Positions 44,427 through 55,946 of a stretch of DNA of 64,000 nt are shown piece after piece. Origin of the DNA: Bactrocera neohumeralis (taxonomy: Eukaryota; Arthropoda; Insecta; Diptera; Tephritidae); the NCBI RefSeq assembly GCF_024586455.1, contig NW_026089624.1:2757341-2821340 (forward strand). The letters run 5' to 3'. Every line of letters begins with the position of its first letter. The stretch's first letter is position 1. The translations under genes were made by a program, and so were the position numbers. Under the pieces are notes generated by a model. It searched no databases. It was not told the origin of the DNA and saw nothing but the letters and a program-made list of their open reading frames with translations.

Positions 44427-45717
44427 CAGAGTCCGACACTCGAAGTGTTACCAATTAAAAAAGCTATAAATTCGGTTTGGAAAATTTTTTTTATATATCT
44501 TAAAGTACCAAATGTGTGAGAATAATCATAAATTTAGGACCAATTCACTTTTGCTCGATATGACCACCTTTTGCTATAACTATGGCCTTGAGTCGGTCAA
44601 AAAACGAATCGCTAGCTGCCCGAATGTGAGTTGGCCCACTCACGGACAATGGTTTTCCTCAGCATCTCAAGACTGGTGTATTTTTTACTTCTGGCCTTGT
44701 TCTCCAAAATGGTCCAGAGATAATAATCCATTGGATTCGCATCTGGTGAATTTGAGAGCCATTGTGTGGTCGTAATGAAGTTCGGAACGTTGTTTTTCAG
44801 CCATTCTTGGTTCACTCGCGCTTTGTGAGAAGTTGCCTGAGTCTTGTTGAAACGTCCATTGTTTGCAACCGAAATTTTTGTTTGCCCACGGCTTCAAAGT
44901 AGCCTCCAGAACACTTTCCCAATAATATGTCGCATTTACTTTGACGCCAGGCTCGATGAAAACAATTGGAGAGCGCCCATCTGCGGTGACAGCGGCCCAA
45001 ACCATTATTTGTGGAGGGTGCTGCCTCCTGGTGGCCAACCGATGACTTAGATTCTCGTATGAACGGTCGGTCAAGTAAACCCTATCGTTTTGAGAGTTTA
45101 CGAATTGCTCAATTAGGAAAATTTTTTCGTCAGAAAACACAATGTTCGGAATTTGACCGCTTTCGGCCAAGCGAAGCAACTGCTTCGCTCTCTCAAGTCT
45201 TTCTTGTTGCTGTTTCGGTGAGAGATCCTTGGAGGCCTTTTGGAACTTGTAAGGTTTGACCTTGATCTCATTTTTCAATATGCGTCGCAAGCTCCGGTCA
45301 GATATTTTCAGTTCTTTAGCCATTTGATTGGCACTTCGTTGTGGATTTCGCTCAAGTCGCTTCTTCACTTTCCGAACCATCTCACGTGACGTTGCAGTCT
45401 TTTGATGACCACCTCCATGGCGTTTTACTATGCTTCCAGTATCATTGTAACGAGTGATGGTGCGATAAACAAAAACTTTATTCACATTAAGGTGTTTGAG
45501 CTCACGAACAATTGCTGGCTGTGATTTTCCAGCTAAATATAAAGCAATCACACTATTACGTTCGAATTCCATCGCTGATCACTTTTGGCAAAAGGCTTTT
45601 GTACACTTGTGAACAATACTTCGAACTGTCATTCAGCAAATTTATAAACAGCTGGTTCAAGTGCAACAGTTGCGCGAACGGTCTGAAGTTGGTTATACTT
45701 CGAGTATAAAGAACTGG
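44427..45717 (-). mobile_element. Mariner element, DD37D-type, nearly complete
   Basis: The terminal inverted repeats contain ACTCGAAGTGTTACCAA (44438-44454) and its imperfect counterpart TTGGTTATACTTCGAGT (45689-45705). The transposase between them is broken by one frameshift. A second, truncated copy lies at 35286-35815. Confidence 0.75.
44612..45572 (-). pseudogene. Mariner transposase (one frameshift)
   Basis: Start at 45572 (MEFERNSVIALYLAGKS, first helix-turn-helix), second HTH near residue 85 (ANQMAKELKISDRSLRRIL), first catalytic Asp in IVFSDEKIF, second in WTFQQDS, then a one-base shift near 44845 into the frame that ends at 44612 with SNSPDANPMDYYLWTIL (third Asp). Thirty-seven residues separate the second and third Asp, pointing to the DD37D (maT-like) group. 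The transposase binds the TIRs and moves the element to TA sites. Only the shift separates it from a full-length reading frame. Confidence 0.78.
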
Positions 45718-45719
45718 GA

Positions 45720-46181
45720 GATTTCCCCCAGCGGTGATATGGCGAGTGTGGTGTAGCTTCAGTGTCAGTGTTGTTAGGCTTAGTCGATGTTGTGTGCTAG
45801 TAGGGTATGTGGTATGTGTGTTGATGTCGGTGGAGGATGCTAATTTATACACAGGGTGTCATGCAAATCTTGTGCCTTTGCAGACTAACCTCCTGTCTGT
45901 CGGCTGTATTCGAACAGAACCTTCCCAACACCGTGCCGAAATAGCGGTGGCCTTACCGCGTTATGGGACAGAATGATCGTTTCGTTATTATATAAATGAA
46001 AATGCAATACTTTAGAGACGTTCGCACAGAGCGATATACAATTAATTAAAGAAAATGTTTGCTTAGGCCACAATACATTATAAAGGCTTGGATATATGTA
46101 TGTTTTCTTATTGCTTGCGGCATGTAGCGTCGTGTGCAGGCGATAAGCCTTTCCTGAGTAATGTTGATACTGGTATTAACT
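45720..46181 (-). repeat. Errantivirus-type LTR fragment
   Basis: On the minus strand a polypurine tract (CCCGGGGG, 46182-46190) is followed by AGTTAATACC, which resembles the AGTTA start of gypsy-type LTRs. The following 460 bases to the mariner end have LTR-like composition. The far LTR end is not defined. Confidence 0.45.
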
Positions 46182-47240
46182 CCCCCGGGTGTTATGAAAA
46201 AGATCTCCTGATCTTACACTTTGGTGTCTTTATTGATGAATAGCTGCATTCCAGTATTAATTAGTGTCTGATTATATACTCTTTGGAATTGTTTATTATA
46301 CATAATTTTTTGAAATATGGCACACAATTTTATAGTAGTATAAATACTTAATATAAATATACGGTTACTGATATTAATGTAAATGTATTACTAATAGGAT
46401 GTTCTTCGGAGGAAAATTGATACATAGTTTGTGATTCCAATGCTTCGAGTACATGAATTCTTTTGTATACTTGAGCATCTATAAACTCTTTAATTTCTTG
46501 GTCTTGATTGTGATAATTATTTGTATTCAGACGTATAGATTGGTTATACCATGTTCAGACCGAAAATTTAAAAGATTAGATTATATTTAAGCATTTCATA
46601 ACCCAACATTGTTCTCACTGCCGTTAGAAAGATCAAAAAACAGCTGTTATTGTCATTCAAGAATTCACATCGCTTAATATTTATCAAAAGAAAAGATTGT
46701 CATATAGTATTTTGAAATAAAAATACGGTTTTTTTTTAATATTTTCCATATAATAGAAATAATGGATGCATTTTTTCATTTGTTAAGTCGATTTTCAGAT
46801 GAAATTAGATTCATTGCTTTAAAACAAATTTGTTTGTTTACATTTTTTTCCCTTTGTAGTGTCTAAATCAGCTGGGATAATGTAACAGATTTCCAGTGCT
46901 GACAAGTAGATTGAGCAAAATCAGAGTCTTACAGAGAGATTTAGCGTGGATCATTTTCAAATCATTTCAATGAAGTGATTTGGAACTGTCATTTTTGTAT
47001 GGCGAAATCTTGATAAATTTTTAAGATTAGTAGGATAATCCATTCAACAGCCGAAATCGTGTGATTAAGTGTCGGTCTGAACATGGTATTAAATTTTACG
47101 AGGTTAGTTCCTTCAATAGTTTAGTTATTTACTTGATGAGTTCTATCAATTATAATATTACCATGTCCTAAATCTATGATGGGCGCATTTATTTCTTGTA
47201 TAATATTACATTGTGCATTTTTACAAGTTTTTATGTTTAC
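46182..47240 (-). pseudogene. Endogenous-retrovirus env-like 3' fragment, split by a MITE
   Basis: Minus-strand open frames lie on both sides of the insertion at 46547-47088: a Cys-containing part (47089-47240) and a part ending in a hydrophobic, membrane-anchor-like stretch (46330-46546), followed by the polypurine tract. When the MITE and one TTA are ignored the frames agree in phase. One stop lies in the upstream part and the cytoplasmic tail is out of frame. The position in front of PPT and LTR, rather than sequence identity, is the main argument for env. Only the last fifth of such a protein is present. Confidence 0.45.
46547..47088. mobile_element. 542-bp Harbinger-type MITE
   Basis: There is a perfect 17-base TIR: TACCATGTTCAGACCGA at 46547-46563, with its reverse complement at 47072-47088. 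TTA stands on each side (46544-46546 and 47089-47091), the PIF/Harbinger target duplication. No coding potential. Its TIR differs from those of the autonomous element at 25125 and of the element at 16839. Confidence 0.8.
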
Positions 47241-47253
47241 AAATGTATTTTTA

Positions 47254-49460
47254 TATTTCTTCTTAATTGGCATAGACACCGCTTACGCGATTATAGCCGC
47301 GTTAATAACAGCGCGCCAGTCGTTTCTTCTTTTTGATACGTGGCGCCAATTGGATACTCCAAGCGTAGCCAGGTCCTTCTCCACCTGGTCCTTCCAACGG
47401 AGTGGAGGTTTTCCTCTTCCTCTGCTTCCCCCGGCGGGTACTGCGACGAACACTTTCAGAGCTGGAGTGTTTTCATTCATTCGGACAACATGACCTAGCC
47501 AGCGTAGCCGCTGTCTTTTAGCTGTCAGTTTACACAGCCGTATTAGTTTTGCGGGGATACCAAACTCAGACATCGCGGCATAAAGCCGCTCCTTTTCGTG
47601 CTGTCGAAAGCAGCTTTGAAATCGACGAAGAGGTGGTGAGTGTCGATTCTCCTTTCACGTATCTTTTCCAAGACTTGGCGCATGGTGAATATCTGGTCGG
47701 TTGTTAATTTTCCAGGTCTGAAGCCACACTGATAAGGTCCAATCAGTTTGTTGACGGTGGGCTTTAATCTTTCACACAATACGCTCAATAGAACCTTATA
47801 TGCGATGTTAAGGAGGCTAATCCCACGGTAGTTTGGCGCAGATTGTAGGGTCTCCTTTTTTATGGATTGGGCATAGCACACTTAAATTCCAATCGTTGGG
47901 CATGCTTTCGTCCGACCATATTTTACAAGAAAGCCTATGCATGCTCCTTATCAGTTCTTCGCCGCCGTGTTTGAATAGCTCGGCCGGCAATCCGTTGGCC
48001 CCTGCCGCTTTGTTGTTCTTCAGGCGGGTAATTGCTATTCGAACTTCTTCATGGTCGGGCAATGGAACGTCTGCTCCATCGTCATCGATTGGGGAATCGG
48101 GTGCGCCTTCTCCTGGCGTTATGCATTCACTGCCATTTAGCAGGCTGGAGAAGTGTTCCCTCCATAATTTACGTATGCTCTGGACATCGGTCACTAGATC
48201 ACCTTTGGGGGTTCTACAAGAGTATGCTCCGGTCTTGAAACCTTCTGTAAGCCGCCGCATTTTTTCGTAGAATTTTCGATCATTAGCCCTGTCGGCCAGC
48301 TTATCAAGCTCTTCGTACTCACGCATTTCAGCCTCTTTCTTTTCTGTCTACAAATGCGTCTTGCTTCCCTTTTCAACTCTCGGTATCTATCCCATCCCGC
48401 ACGTGTTGTGGTCGATCGTAACGTCGCGAGGTAAGCAGCCTGTTTTCTCTTCGCTGCGACACGGCACTCCTCGCCGTACCAGCTGTTCTTTTGCACTTTC
48501 CGAAAACCAATGGCTTCGGTTGCACCTGTCCATAAGGAATTTGAAATGCCGTCCCACAGTTCCTTTATACCGAGTTGTTGACGAGTGCTCTCAGAGATTA
48601 GGAGTGCAAGCCGAGTAGAAAATCGTTCGCTGTCTGTTGTGATTGCAGCTTCTCGACGTCGAACCTTCCTTGTGTTTGTTGGCGTGCGTTTTTTGCTGCA
48701 CAGAGGCGGGTGCGAGTCTTGGCTGCAACAAGATAGTGGTCCGAGTTGATGTTAGGACCTCGGAGCGCACGCACATCTAAAACACTGTAGACGTGTTTTC
48801 CGTCTATCAGCCTCAACCCATTTGGGGAAGTTTCGTCGTGGAGTCTGAATGCACCGACCGTAGTGTCAAAGATACCTTCTTTACCCACCCTGGCGTTAAA
48901 GTCGCCAAGCAGGATTTTGACATCGTGGCGGGGGCAGCTCTCATAAGTGCGCTCCAACACTCATAAAAGACATCTTTGGTCACATCGTCCTTCTCTTCCG
49001 TCGGGGCGTGGGCGCAAATCAGCGATATGTCGAACATCGCTTTGATGCGGATTGTGGCTAGACGTTCATTCACCGGAGTGAATGATAGTACTCGGCGACG
49101 GAGTCTCTCTCCCACCACGAAACCAACACCAAACTTGCGCTCCTTTATATGGCCACTGTAGTAAATGTCACAAGGACCTACTCGTCTCTGTCCTTGTCCC
49201 GTCCATCGCATTTCTTGGACGGCGGTGATGTCAGCCTTTATTTTTGCGAGGACATCAACGGGCTGGGCAGCGGCACCTTCCCAATTAAGGGTCCGGATAT
49301 TCCAGGTGCATGCCCTCAAATCGTAGTCCTTATTTCGTTTGCAATGGTCGTCATCAAATGGGGGGTCTCTCATCCGAGGCTGTCGCTTACTTTTCATTGG
49401 TATTGTTTTTTACGTGGCGGGTCCCAAACCCAACGCACAACCCTATGTAGGGGATGTTTC
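47254..49460 (-). mobile_element. RTE-like LINE, copy 2 (internally deleted)
   Basis: In minus order: endonuclease (from 49397; RACTWNIRTLNWEGAAAQPV, DITAVQEMRWTGQG, YYSGHIKERKFGVGF, then LLGDFNARVGKEG near 48905), connector (YRELKREARRICRQKRKRL), RT fingers/palm (RLKNNKAAGANGLPAELF, ANYRGISLLNIAYKV, QCGFRPGKLTTDQIF, LFVDFKAAFDSTKRSG) to about 47600, then a jump to RLRWLGHVVRM and the C terminus (47493-47283). The YADD palm and thumb are deleted. The 3' end (GCGTAAGCGGTGTCTATG, AAGAAGAA; about 47254-47290) matches copy 1. It contains several frameshifts. Confidence 0.75.
48813..49397 (-). pseudogene. RTE-like apurinic endonuclease domain
   Basis: A 194-residue frame from MKSKRQPRMRD holds the first half of the exonuclease-endonuclease-phosphatase fold (Asn in TWNIRT, Glu in VQEMRW, Tyr in IYYSGH). 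The second half (GDFNAR, then SDHYLV near 48735) continues in the overlapping frame 48960-48598 after a shift around 48900. It nicks target DNA to prime reverse transcription. Confidence 0.7.
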
Positions 49461-49639
49461 GCCTTCTCACATTAGCTCGCCTTCGAACGGATGTTCTTAG
49501 GCTACCCAGAGGATACTTGGTCAAAGACCGGAAGTAGTGAGCTGCTTGAGCCATGTGTAAAAGAATCGTTTCTGGCCACTCCCAAGTGAATGGCGATCAG
49601 AGAACTTTCCTCACTTGCGTGAACTTCTACACATGACTC
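49461..49639 (-). other. 5' UTR-like sequence of RTE copy 2
   Basis: This is a G+C-richer stretch immediately upstream (minus strand) of the RTE start. No frame of note; its end is not defined. Confidence 0.35.
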
Positions 49640-50300
49640 CATCACACACGATACATAAATATCGCTTTAGAGTCCGCATTGGCATACATCTAGCAAGGAT
49701 TGCATATAAAACGTTATACATAAGTATATGTATATGTATGTACAAAGTGCAGTGATCTCTAAGCGAGCTCTCATTAGCACATAACCAATAAGAATTACGG
49801 AAACAAAAAAATATAAAAATACATATACATCCATAAATAAAAACCCTTGAAAATTTTACCGGCATATATATCGACATCAGGTACAACTTAAATATAACAT
49901 AAAATATTATTTAACATAATTAAATCTATACATACTTGTATTGTCACATATGTAGATACGCTCACTACTTCAAAGTCCACATTGGCATATATTCCGCAAT
50001 ACTACTTAGGTTTTGGCTAACAAAATCAAGCAGGATTGCGTATATAATATATTCAAAGTCAGCATTGGCATGTTTTCCGCAATACCCCTTGGTTTTTGAT
50101 CAACAAAAACAAGCAGGATTGTGTAACTAACCAAAGCGTAATACATATGTACATACATGCATATGTACAAAGTGCAGTGATCTCTAAAACGAGCGCTCAT
50201 TAGCACATAATAAATAAAAAATCCACCTATAGGTATACCCTATAGGGCATTTGGACATAAAATATACATAAAACAAATATATACATTGAAAAATAAAACA
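49640..50300 (+). repeat. LTR-like repeats in front of BEL copy C
   Basis: The motif CAAAGTGCAGTGATCTCTAA occurs at about 49743 and 50167, each followed by CGAGC(T/G)CTCATTAGCACATAA. A second motif (TTCAAAGTC.(G/A)CATTGGCAT...AAGCAGGATTG) occurs at about 49970 and 50052, and a reduced form near 49670. So either two LTRs lie in tandem or one LTR has been internally duplicated. The same motifs, inverted, lie next to copy A at 30400-30530. Confidence 0.5.
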
Positions 50301-50752
50301 AATAAAATATTTCCGGTCAACAACAAATAATTAAATCAAATATAAGCGATATTCTGCATATGCGTAATATTTTACTTGAAAACTGTTATTTACTTAAAAG
50401 AGTTCACGTCTAAAAATTTCGTTCAAAACTCTTATTAACTTAAAAGAGTTCGCGATTACACACACTATCAAATACGTAAAGCTTCTCGCCATATCAAGTT
50501 CATTCAAAACTCTTATTTACTTAAGAGTTCTCGTCTAATCATATACATAAATATACACATATGTATATAAACGAAAATATTATTTGATTCTCGGTTTATC
50601 AAAAACCCATCGGTTTTATTGATTTTTTTTTTTTTTGAGACTCTTGTATACAAAGAGTCTTCTATTCAACATTTAATATACGAAATATTTTCAAAACATC
50701 TACAAGTCTAGTTTTCACTAAGACGTTTTAATTTATTATATACATCTTTGAA
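50301..50752 (+). other. BEL copy C leader with short direct repeats
   Basis: The motif CTTATT(T/A)ACTTAAAAGAGTT or a variant occurs three times (about 50386, 50432, 50514), spaced 46 and 82 bases. A GACTCTTG...CAAAGAGTC inverted repeat lies at about 50639-50662. It leads to the gag start at 50753. Confidence 0.4.
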
Positions 50753-51765
50753 ATGAGCTCAGACTCAAAGGAATCTAAAACAACTCAGTTGCTAAAAGTT
50801 CCAAAAATGATTACAGAGGAAAAAAGTCCGTGTTCACCGGCTGAAGCTACACGCTCAAAGCAAGATGCTACAAAACTAAAGAGGGGTTAAGATATTACTT
50901 ATACAAAATACATTGCTGAGAGTGACAGTTTGATACGATACTGCACTCGATTTTCATCTTCACCGATTGAAGACAATTCTGAATCGGTCTTAGAAATCAA
51001 AAAAGATAATTTAGACAATTTCTGGACACGTCTCCAAACGGAATATGACGCAATCGAAGAATCTGACGACTCAGATCTACCGGAAAATTTTAAATCCTCG
51101 GCATACACCAAGTATGACCACTGCCTAGACCAGTTCGAAGACACAAAGGCAATGATTTCTGATCAACTAAAGCTATTAAGAGCAATTGCACCTACTCCAC
51201 AACCGAGAGTAGAGCTGCCACAAAGACAAGCCCAAGAGGCAAGTTCAGGCATTCACTTTAAAGTGCCAGTATGCGACACAGATATATTTCATGGTGGTTA
51301 TGAACAGTGGCCGTCCTTCCGGGACATGTTTACAGCTGTGTACATAAACCATCCTAAATTATCCCAAATATTCCCACAGATAATTGGGACCCCATTCTGG
51401 TAAATATATGCACAGCTGCATTACCAGAAAAATCGTTACTTTTGTGGGAGCAATCGCCCTCATCGCGAAGAAAGTGCCCAACGTGGCAGCAAATGAAAGA
51501 ATTTCTTACTACCCAATATGAAATTGCAGAAAGGGTAGATAAAAAACTAGTCAGAATGAAAAACGCTCAAAACGACCTCAATAGAAGCTTCAATAGACCC
51601 CAAGCAAGTAGTCACAATAATTTAAATAGAAGCTTTTTTAAAAATCAATCGTTCACTTCTGAACAATATAAGCAAACGTCATGCGAACTTTGTAGAGGAG
51701 GTCACAAACTAAAATCATGCGAAAAATTCAAAAAATCAATGTTAGCGATCGAAACAATTTCGTAA
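50753..51765 (+). pseudogene. BEL gag (DUF1759-type capsid region)
   Basis: The ATG at 50753 gives MSSDSKESKTTQLL; a TAA at 50888 interrupts; the frame continues 50930-51403 with a D/E-rich part and VPVCDTDIFHGGYEQWPSF, the DUF1759 signature. A stop and a shift near 51400 lead to 51442-51765, ending with the first Cys knuckle (CELCRGGHKLKSC). Gag assembles the particle around the element RNA. Confidence 0.75.
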
Positions 51766-52200
51766 GAACGAAAAAATTATGTACCAACTGTCTGTCACAT
51801 TTGCATACGCTTAAAGATTGCGAAAGCAAATTTAATTGCGTTTATTGCCATAAAAGACATCACTCTATGTTACATATAACCAATTTTTCCAGCTCACCCC
51901 CAAACAACGCAAACGTAAAACGATCAACAGGATTAGTTGCCACAACAAATTCTGAAAATTGCCAAGAAGCACCATGCTGCTCAAAGGCATTAAAAACTCA
52001 AACGCTACACAGCGAAAATCACAGTAGGATACTATTACCACAGTTGTCTCCATCGAACACCGAGGAGAACTGTTCAAACTCAGAGCCTTAATAGACCAAG
52101 GATCACAACGATAATTTATAGCGTCTAAGGCACAAAACAGGCTACAGTTACCAACAAAACTGACCAACTTTGAAATCACGGGAATGGGCGGAAGAGTTGT
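51717..52200 (+). pseudogene. BEL zinc knuckles and aspartic protease
   Basis: The frame 51717-52091 has CTNCLSHLHTLKDC and CVYCHKRHHSMLH, the gag-pol zinc knuckles. Around 52035, in the neighbouring frame, the strand reads SIEHRGELFKLRALIDQGSQ, where the Asp of LIDQGSQ is the protease active site in DUF1758-type proteins. A stop follows it directly. The protease would cut the polyprotein. Confidence 0.7.
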
Positions 52201-53524
52201 TCAAAACTCAAATAAAATCTGCCCCATTACCCTTTTTTCCCCCAAAGCGGATAAGCGCATACAAGCAGAAGCTATTGTCTTACCGCAATTAACCAACATG
52301 CTACCAAGCTATCATATAAATAGCAAACATTTGCAAAAGGTTTCACACCTAAAGCTAGCAGACCCAAACTGCAACACACCCGCTCAAATAGATCTTCTAT
52401 TAGGCAGCGATCTCATACCACAGATAATACTCGAAGGTATTGAGAAAATTACTAATACACTTCTGGCGCAAAATACCATTTTCGGATGGGTCCTAAGTGG
52501 ACTAGTTGCGGAGCCAGTCACAACATTGACAACTCAAGTTGAGGAAGTCTCAAATGAGTACCTCAATTCACAATTGAGAAAATTTTGGGAATTAGAAAAA
52601 CTGCCCCCCATATCAGTCACAACCCCTGAAGATCAGTATTGTGAGGATTTTTACAAAGCAATATCTACTAGATCAGAAAACGGTCGGTACGTCGTACGAC
52701 TACCAATTAAGCAACAATTTCCTAACACACTCGCCTTAGGTCACTCTCGCACCTCTGCAATACAGCAGTTTCTAAGTATGGAAAGAAACTTACTTAAAAA
52801 AGGTGAACTCAAATCAGAGTATGATGGTGTGTTAGAAGAATACCTCCATTTAGATCACATGGAGGAAGTAACCCCAGGGGAGGAAATCGTCAACGCCAAA
52901 TACTACTCCTTTTATCTGCCACATCACGCAGTAGTGAACAACAAAAGTAAGAGTTGTTTTTAATGCCTCGAAAACCACTAGTTCAGGGAATTCCCTAAAT
53001 GATATCCTATTTACGGGATATCAGATTTAATGCTTCTGATATTAAATTTGCGTATATTCAAATACGTATTCAATGGGGACGTTGAAAAAATGTATCGGCA
53101 AATAGTCGTACATAAAGACGACCAAGATTTTCAACGTATTATGTTTCGAAGATCCCCCACCAGTCCTTTACGCGACTTCAAACTAAAAACAGTTACATTT
53201 GGCGTTAACTGTGCACCATATCTAGCCATTCGAACACTCCACGAATTGGCAGACAACACAAAGTCAGAATTTCCTCTGGCAACTGAAGTGTTGAAAACTC
53301 AATCGTATGTAGACGATATTCTGTCTGGAAGTCACACTCTTCCACAAGCATACGAGGCCTTATCACAGGTAATAAAAGCCCTCAATTCCGCAAGGTTTCC
53401 ATTAAAAAAGATTACGGCAAATCACCCAAATATAATCAAAAATATTCCAAACGAAAATTTGTTGGACACTAATTTCCTTATATTCGAAAAGGAAAGTACA
53501 ACAAAAACACTAGGCATCCAATGA
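52184..53524 (+). pseudogene. BEL protease-RT linker and reverse transcriptase
   Basis: The frame 52184-52963 holds QIDLLLGSDLIPQIILEG, FGWVLSGL, LPIKQQFPNTLALGHSRTS and YSFYLPHHAVV. After a shift near 52950, the second frame (53030-53524) has FNGDVEKMYRQIVVHKDDQD (first Asp), VTFGVNCAPYLAIRTLHELA and the YVDDIL catalytic box. The region between (RVVFNAS... to NDILFTG) is present out of frame at 52950-53020. Confidence 0.78.
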
Positions 53525-54637
53525 AATGCGATATCGGACCAGTTCTCATACACGACGGAGTCCATATCCGCATTATCAGCCATAACGAAAAGACAGATTT
53601 TATCCTCGGTGGCAAAACTTTTCGACCCCGCAGGATGGCTTTCGCCAATTATGGTCCAAGCGAAAATCTTAATACAAGAACTATGGCTAGATGGAACCGA
53701 CTGGGACGAACAAGTGAAACCTCTTCGCTTAGAAAAATGGTCCCAGTTCGCAAACAATCTGAATGATATTTCTCAGATACAAATTCCACGATGGGTAAAC
53801 TACTCCCCCGAACACAAAGTCGAATTACATGGCTTTTGTGACGCCTCAGAAAAGGCATACTGCGCTACTATCTATGTGCGCACGCAAAGTGACACCACGA
53901 CCACAAGCCACTTATTAGTAGCAAAAGCAAAGGTGGCACCTTTGAAAACTATAAGTCTCCCACGACTTGAGTTATGTGGCGCACTACTACTGTCAAAATT
54001 AGTAGCCATGGTGCAAATGCATTTAAATATGACCAAATGCAAACTATATATGTGGTCCGATTCCGAAATTGTACTAGCCTCTTTGGAAAAACCACCCCAT
54101 GCATAGAAAACGTATATTTCTAACCGAACGTCTCAAATACTTGACCTAGTGGGATCAGCCACTTGGCGTCACGTAGCCAGTGCTGACAATCCTGCCGATC
54201 TAGGTACAAGAGGGTGCAAGCCACTGCACCTTGCCACCACCACCCTCTGGTGGAATGGCCCCCGATGGTTGATAGAATCTCCTGATTCTTGGCCACAATC
54301 CCCCATGCGCAACATTATCGCCCCAGAAGGTCGAAAAATCGCCACATTTCACACATTATTGGATGATACCGACATCCTTGAATGATTTTCATCGTTCCCC
54401 AGAGCTCTCAGAGTAGTTGCTTATATGTTCAAATTTATAGAACAACTCAAAAGTAAAGTTAAGGGATCACATTTCCCGTGCAACAAAGTGACGCACCTAG
54501 AGTTACAAAAGGCAAAGGTCGTACTAATTGCATATACACAAGTGCGCTACTTCAGCCGCGATATATCACTACTAAGAGAATCAAAGCCGATTGATAAAAA
54601 AAGCTCACTCTTAGTTCTAAACCCATTGTTCACATGA
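53525..54637 (+). pseudogene. BEL RNase H/Pao domain and start of integrase
   Basis: LHGFCDASEKAYCATIYVR, SHLLVAKAKVAPLKTISLPR and MWSDSEIVLASLEK (RNase H Asp/Glu positions) lie in 53609-54106; ADLGTRGCKPL follows in 54149-54385. A TAG at 54104 replaces the Trp of the HAWK-like motif seen in copy A. The last frame ends at 54637 before the HHCC finger, so no integrase core remains. Confidence 0.75.
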
Positions 54638-55139
54638 GCTATGAGTCTTCTTCAGCATCCCACATCACATCACCACACATCACGTCACGTCACAACACCT
54701 CATCACACAACAGCTCACAGCATACCCCAATACACACACACGCATCAAATACCGATCATTACTACAACACTACAACACAACAACCATACGATTATTAACG
54801 AGACGACTCGTAATGTCAGCTAATATTCACCACCCAAACCATCAAAAGGGATGGCTCCGACCGGGATTCGCTCTGATCCGTTTCATCCGTAAGGCAAGAC
54901 AGTCGTCCGTGATATTCAGTTTTCTTAATTTTTATTTAACCGCAACCATCACCGCAATTTCTTTCTTTTTATCAACTCGAAAAGTGCCGTGAAGTATCGA
55001 GTTCGCCAACAATGTCCAACATTGGAATTTCGATACATGCAATAAATAAGAATAAAATAAGATTCTATTGTGATACTACAGTGAAATAAATATTTTATAA
55101 CGTGCGAAAATCAGTGCTTTATTTTCCAACTCATAGGTA
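54638..55139 (+). repeat. LTR-like sequence of a second element
   Basis: A CA-rich stretch (ACATCACATCACCACAC...; 54655-54790) is followed by AAAAGGGATGGCTCCG (polypurine-like, about 54845) and about 290 bases ending TATACTATAGAAAG. A TGGCACCCG motif, typical of a tRNA primer-binding site, follows at about 55161. The CA-rich part resembles, in inverse orientation, the sequence beside the zinc-knuckle ORF at 21470-21560. The LTR borders are inferred. Confidence 0.45.
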
Positions 55140-55946
55140 TACTATAGAAAGTAAGTATACCATTGGCACCCGTTACTAAATGGTCCTTCGAGCCTTTCAG
55201 AAAGGCACCTAAGCAAAAAATAAAGCAAAAATTCTAATAACTTCCTGGTGCAAGTGCGCAAGTGCAGTGTTGGAAGCACAAAATTCATAAAAGAAAATAA
55301 AACAAAACCCTTAAGTGAACATACTATGACAAAGTTAAAGTGAACAAACACACATGTTATAGTGACAAAAAAAAAGGAAACATCCCAGAATCAGGGAAAA
55401 CAGAAAGTAACGTGAAAAAATAAGTATATAAAAGAAATTTAAATATAAGAAAAATAGAAAGTGACGTGCAAAGATACATAAAAGAAATTGAAACAAAAAA
55501 AAAAAAACAAAAAAACCTACAAACATAAAACCTAAAATCAGAAACGGGCGCGAAATAAACTAAAAACCCAAGCAACAAAACCAAACCCTACTAACATCAA
55601 AAACGGGCGCGGTAAAATTACAAAGTTCAACAAACATTAAAACTAAAGCAGCAAACAGGCGATAGCATATATTCAAATCACAATTAGCATAAATAGCAAT
55701 TGTCAGGGGAAACTACACCAACAAACAACAAAGTCAAAGAGAGCAAATCATCAGGGACAGCGCTGGACGTACATAAGAGGAGAAAAAAAAAACATTACTG
55801 AATAGAGAACAGAAAGAAACAAAGTAAAGGTTCAATGACCCAAAACCCTTGGCGGAAATAAAAGTGAGTCCGTTCCATATTTACTTCGTTATATATAAAA
55901 ATATATAAATTCAATTTTTATGCACATATATATGTATGTATGTTAA
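55140..55946 (+). other. A-rich leader-like sequence up to the gap
   Basis: Sequence after the possible primer-binding site. It is strongly A-rich on the plus strand, with the motif AAAAACGGGCGCG repeated (about 55597; also GAAACGGGCGCG near 55541). The minus-strand ORFs here come from T-runs and are not genes. An LTR-element leader is the best guess. Confidence 0.4.

Larger units (their letters stand above)
50753..54637 (+). mobile_element. BEL/Pao LTR retrotransposon, copy C (best preserved of the family)
   Basis: Gag (50753-51765), zinc knuckles (51690-51890), aspartic protease (about 52035-52200), linker and RT (52184-53524), RNase H/Pao (53525-54385) and the start of the integrase linker (54386-54637) follow in the normal order. 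It ends abruptly after LLVLNP, before the integrase zinc finger, at a junction with unrelated sequence. It has about eight stops or frameshifts. Confidence 0.8.

Noticed and set aside
49640..50300. CRISPR-like direct repeats
   Set aside because: The repeats are long, few and irregularly spaced, part of LTR-like sequence in an animal genome. No spacer pattern exists.
55142..55584. Phe-rich, membrane-like ORFs on the minus strand
   Set aside because: They are translations of A-runs of the leader-like sequence. The apparent hydrophobic segments are a composition effect.
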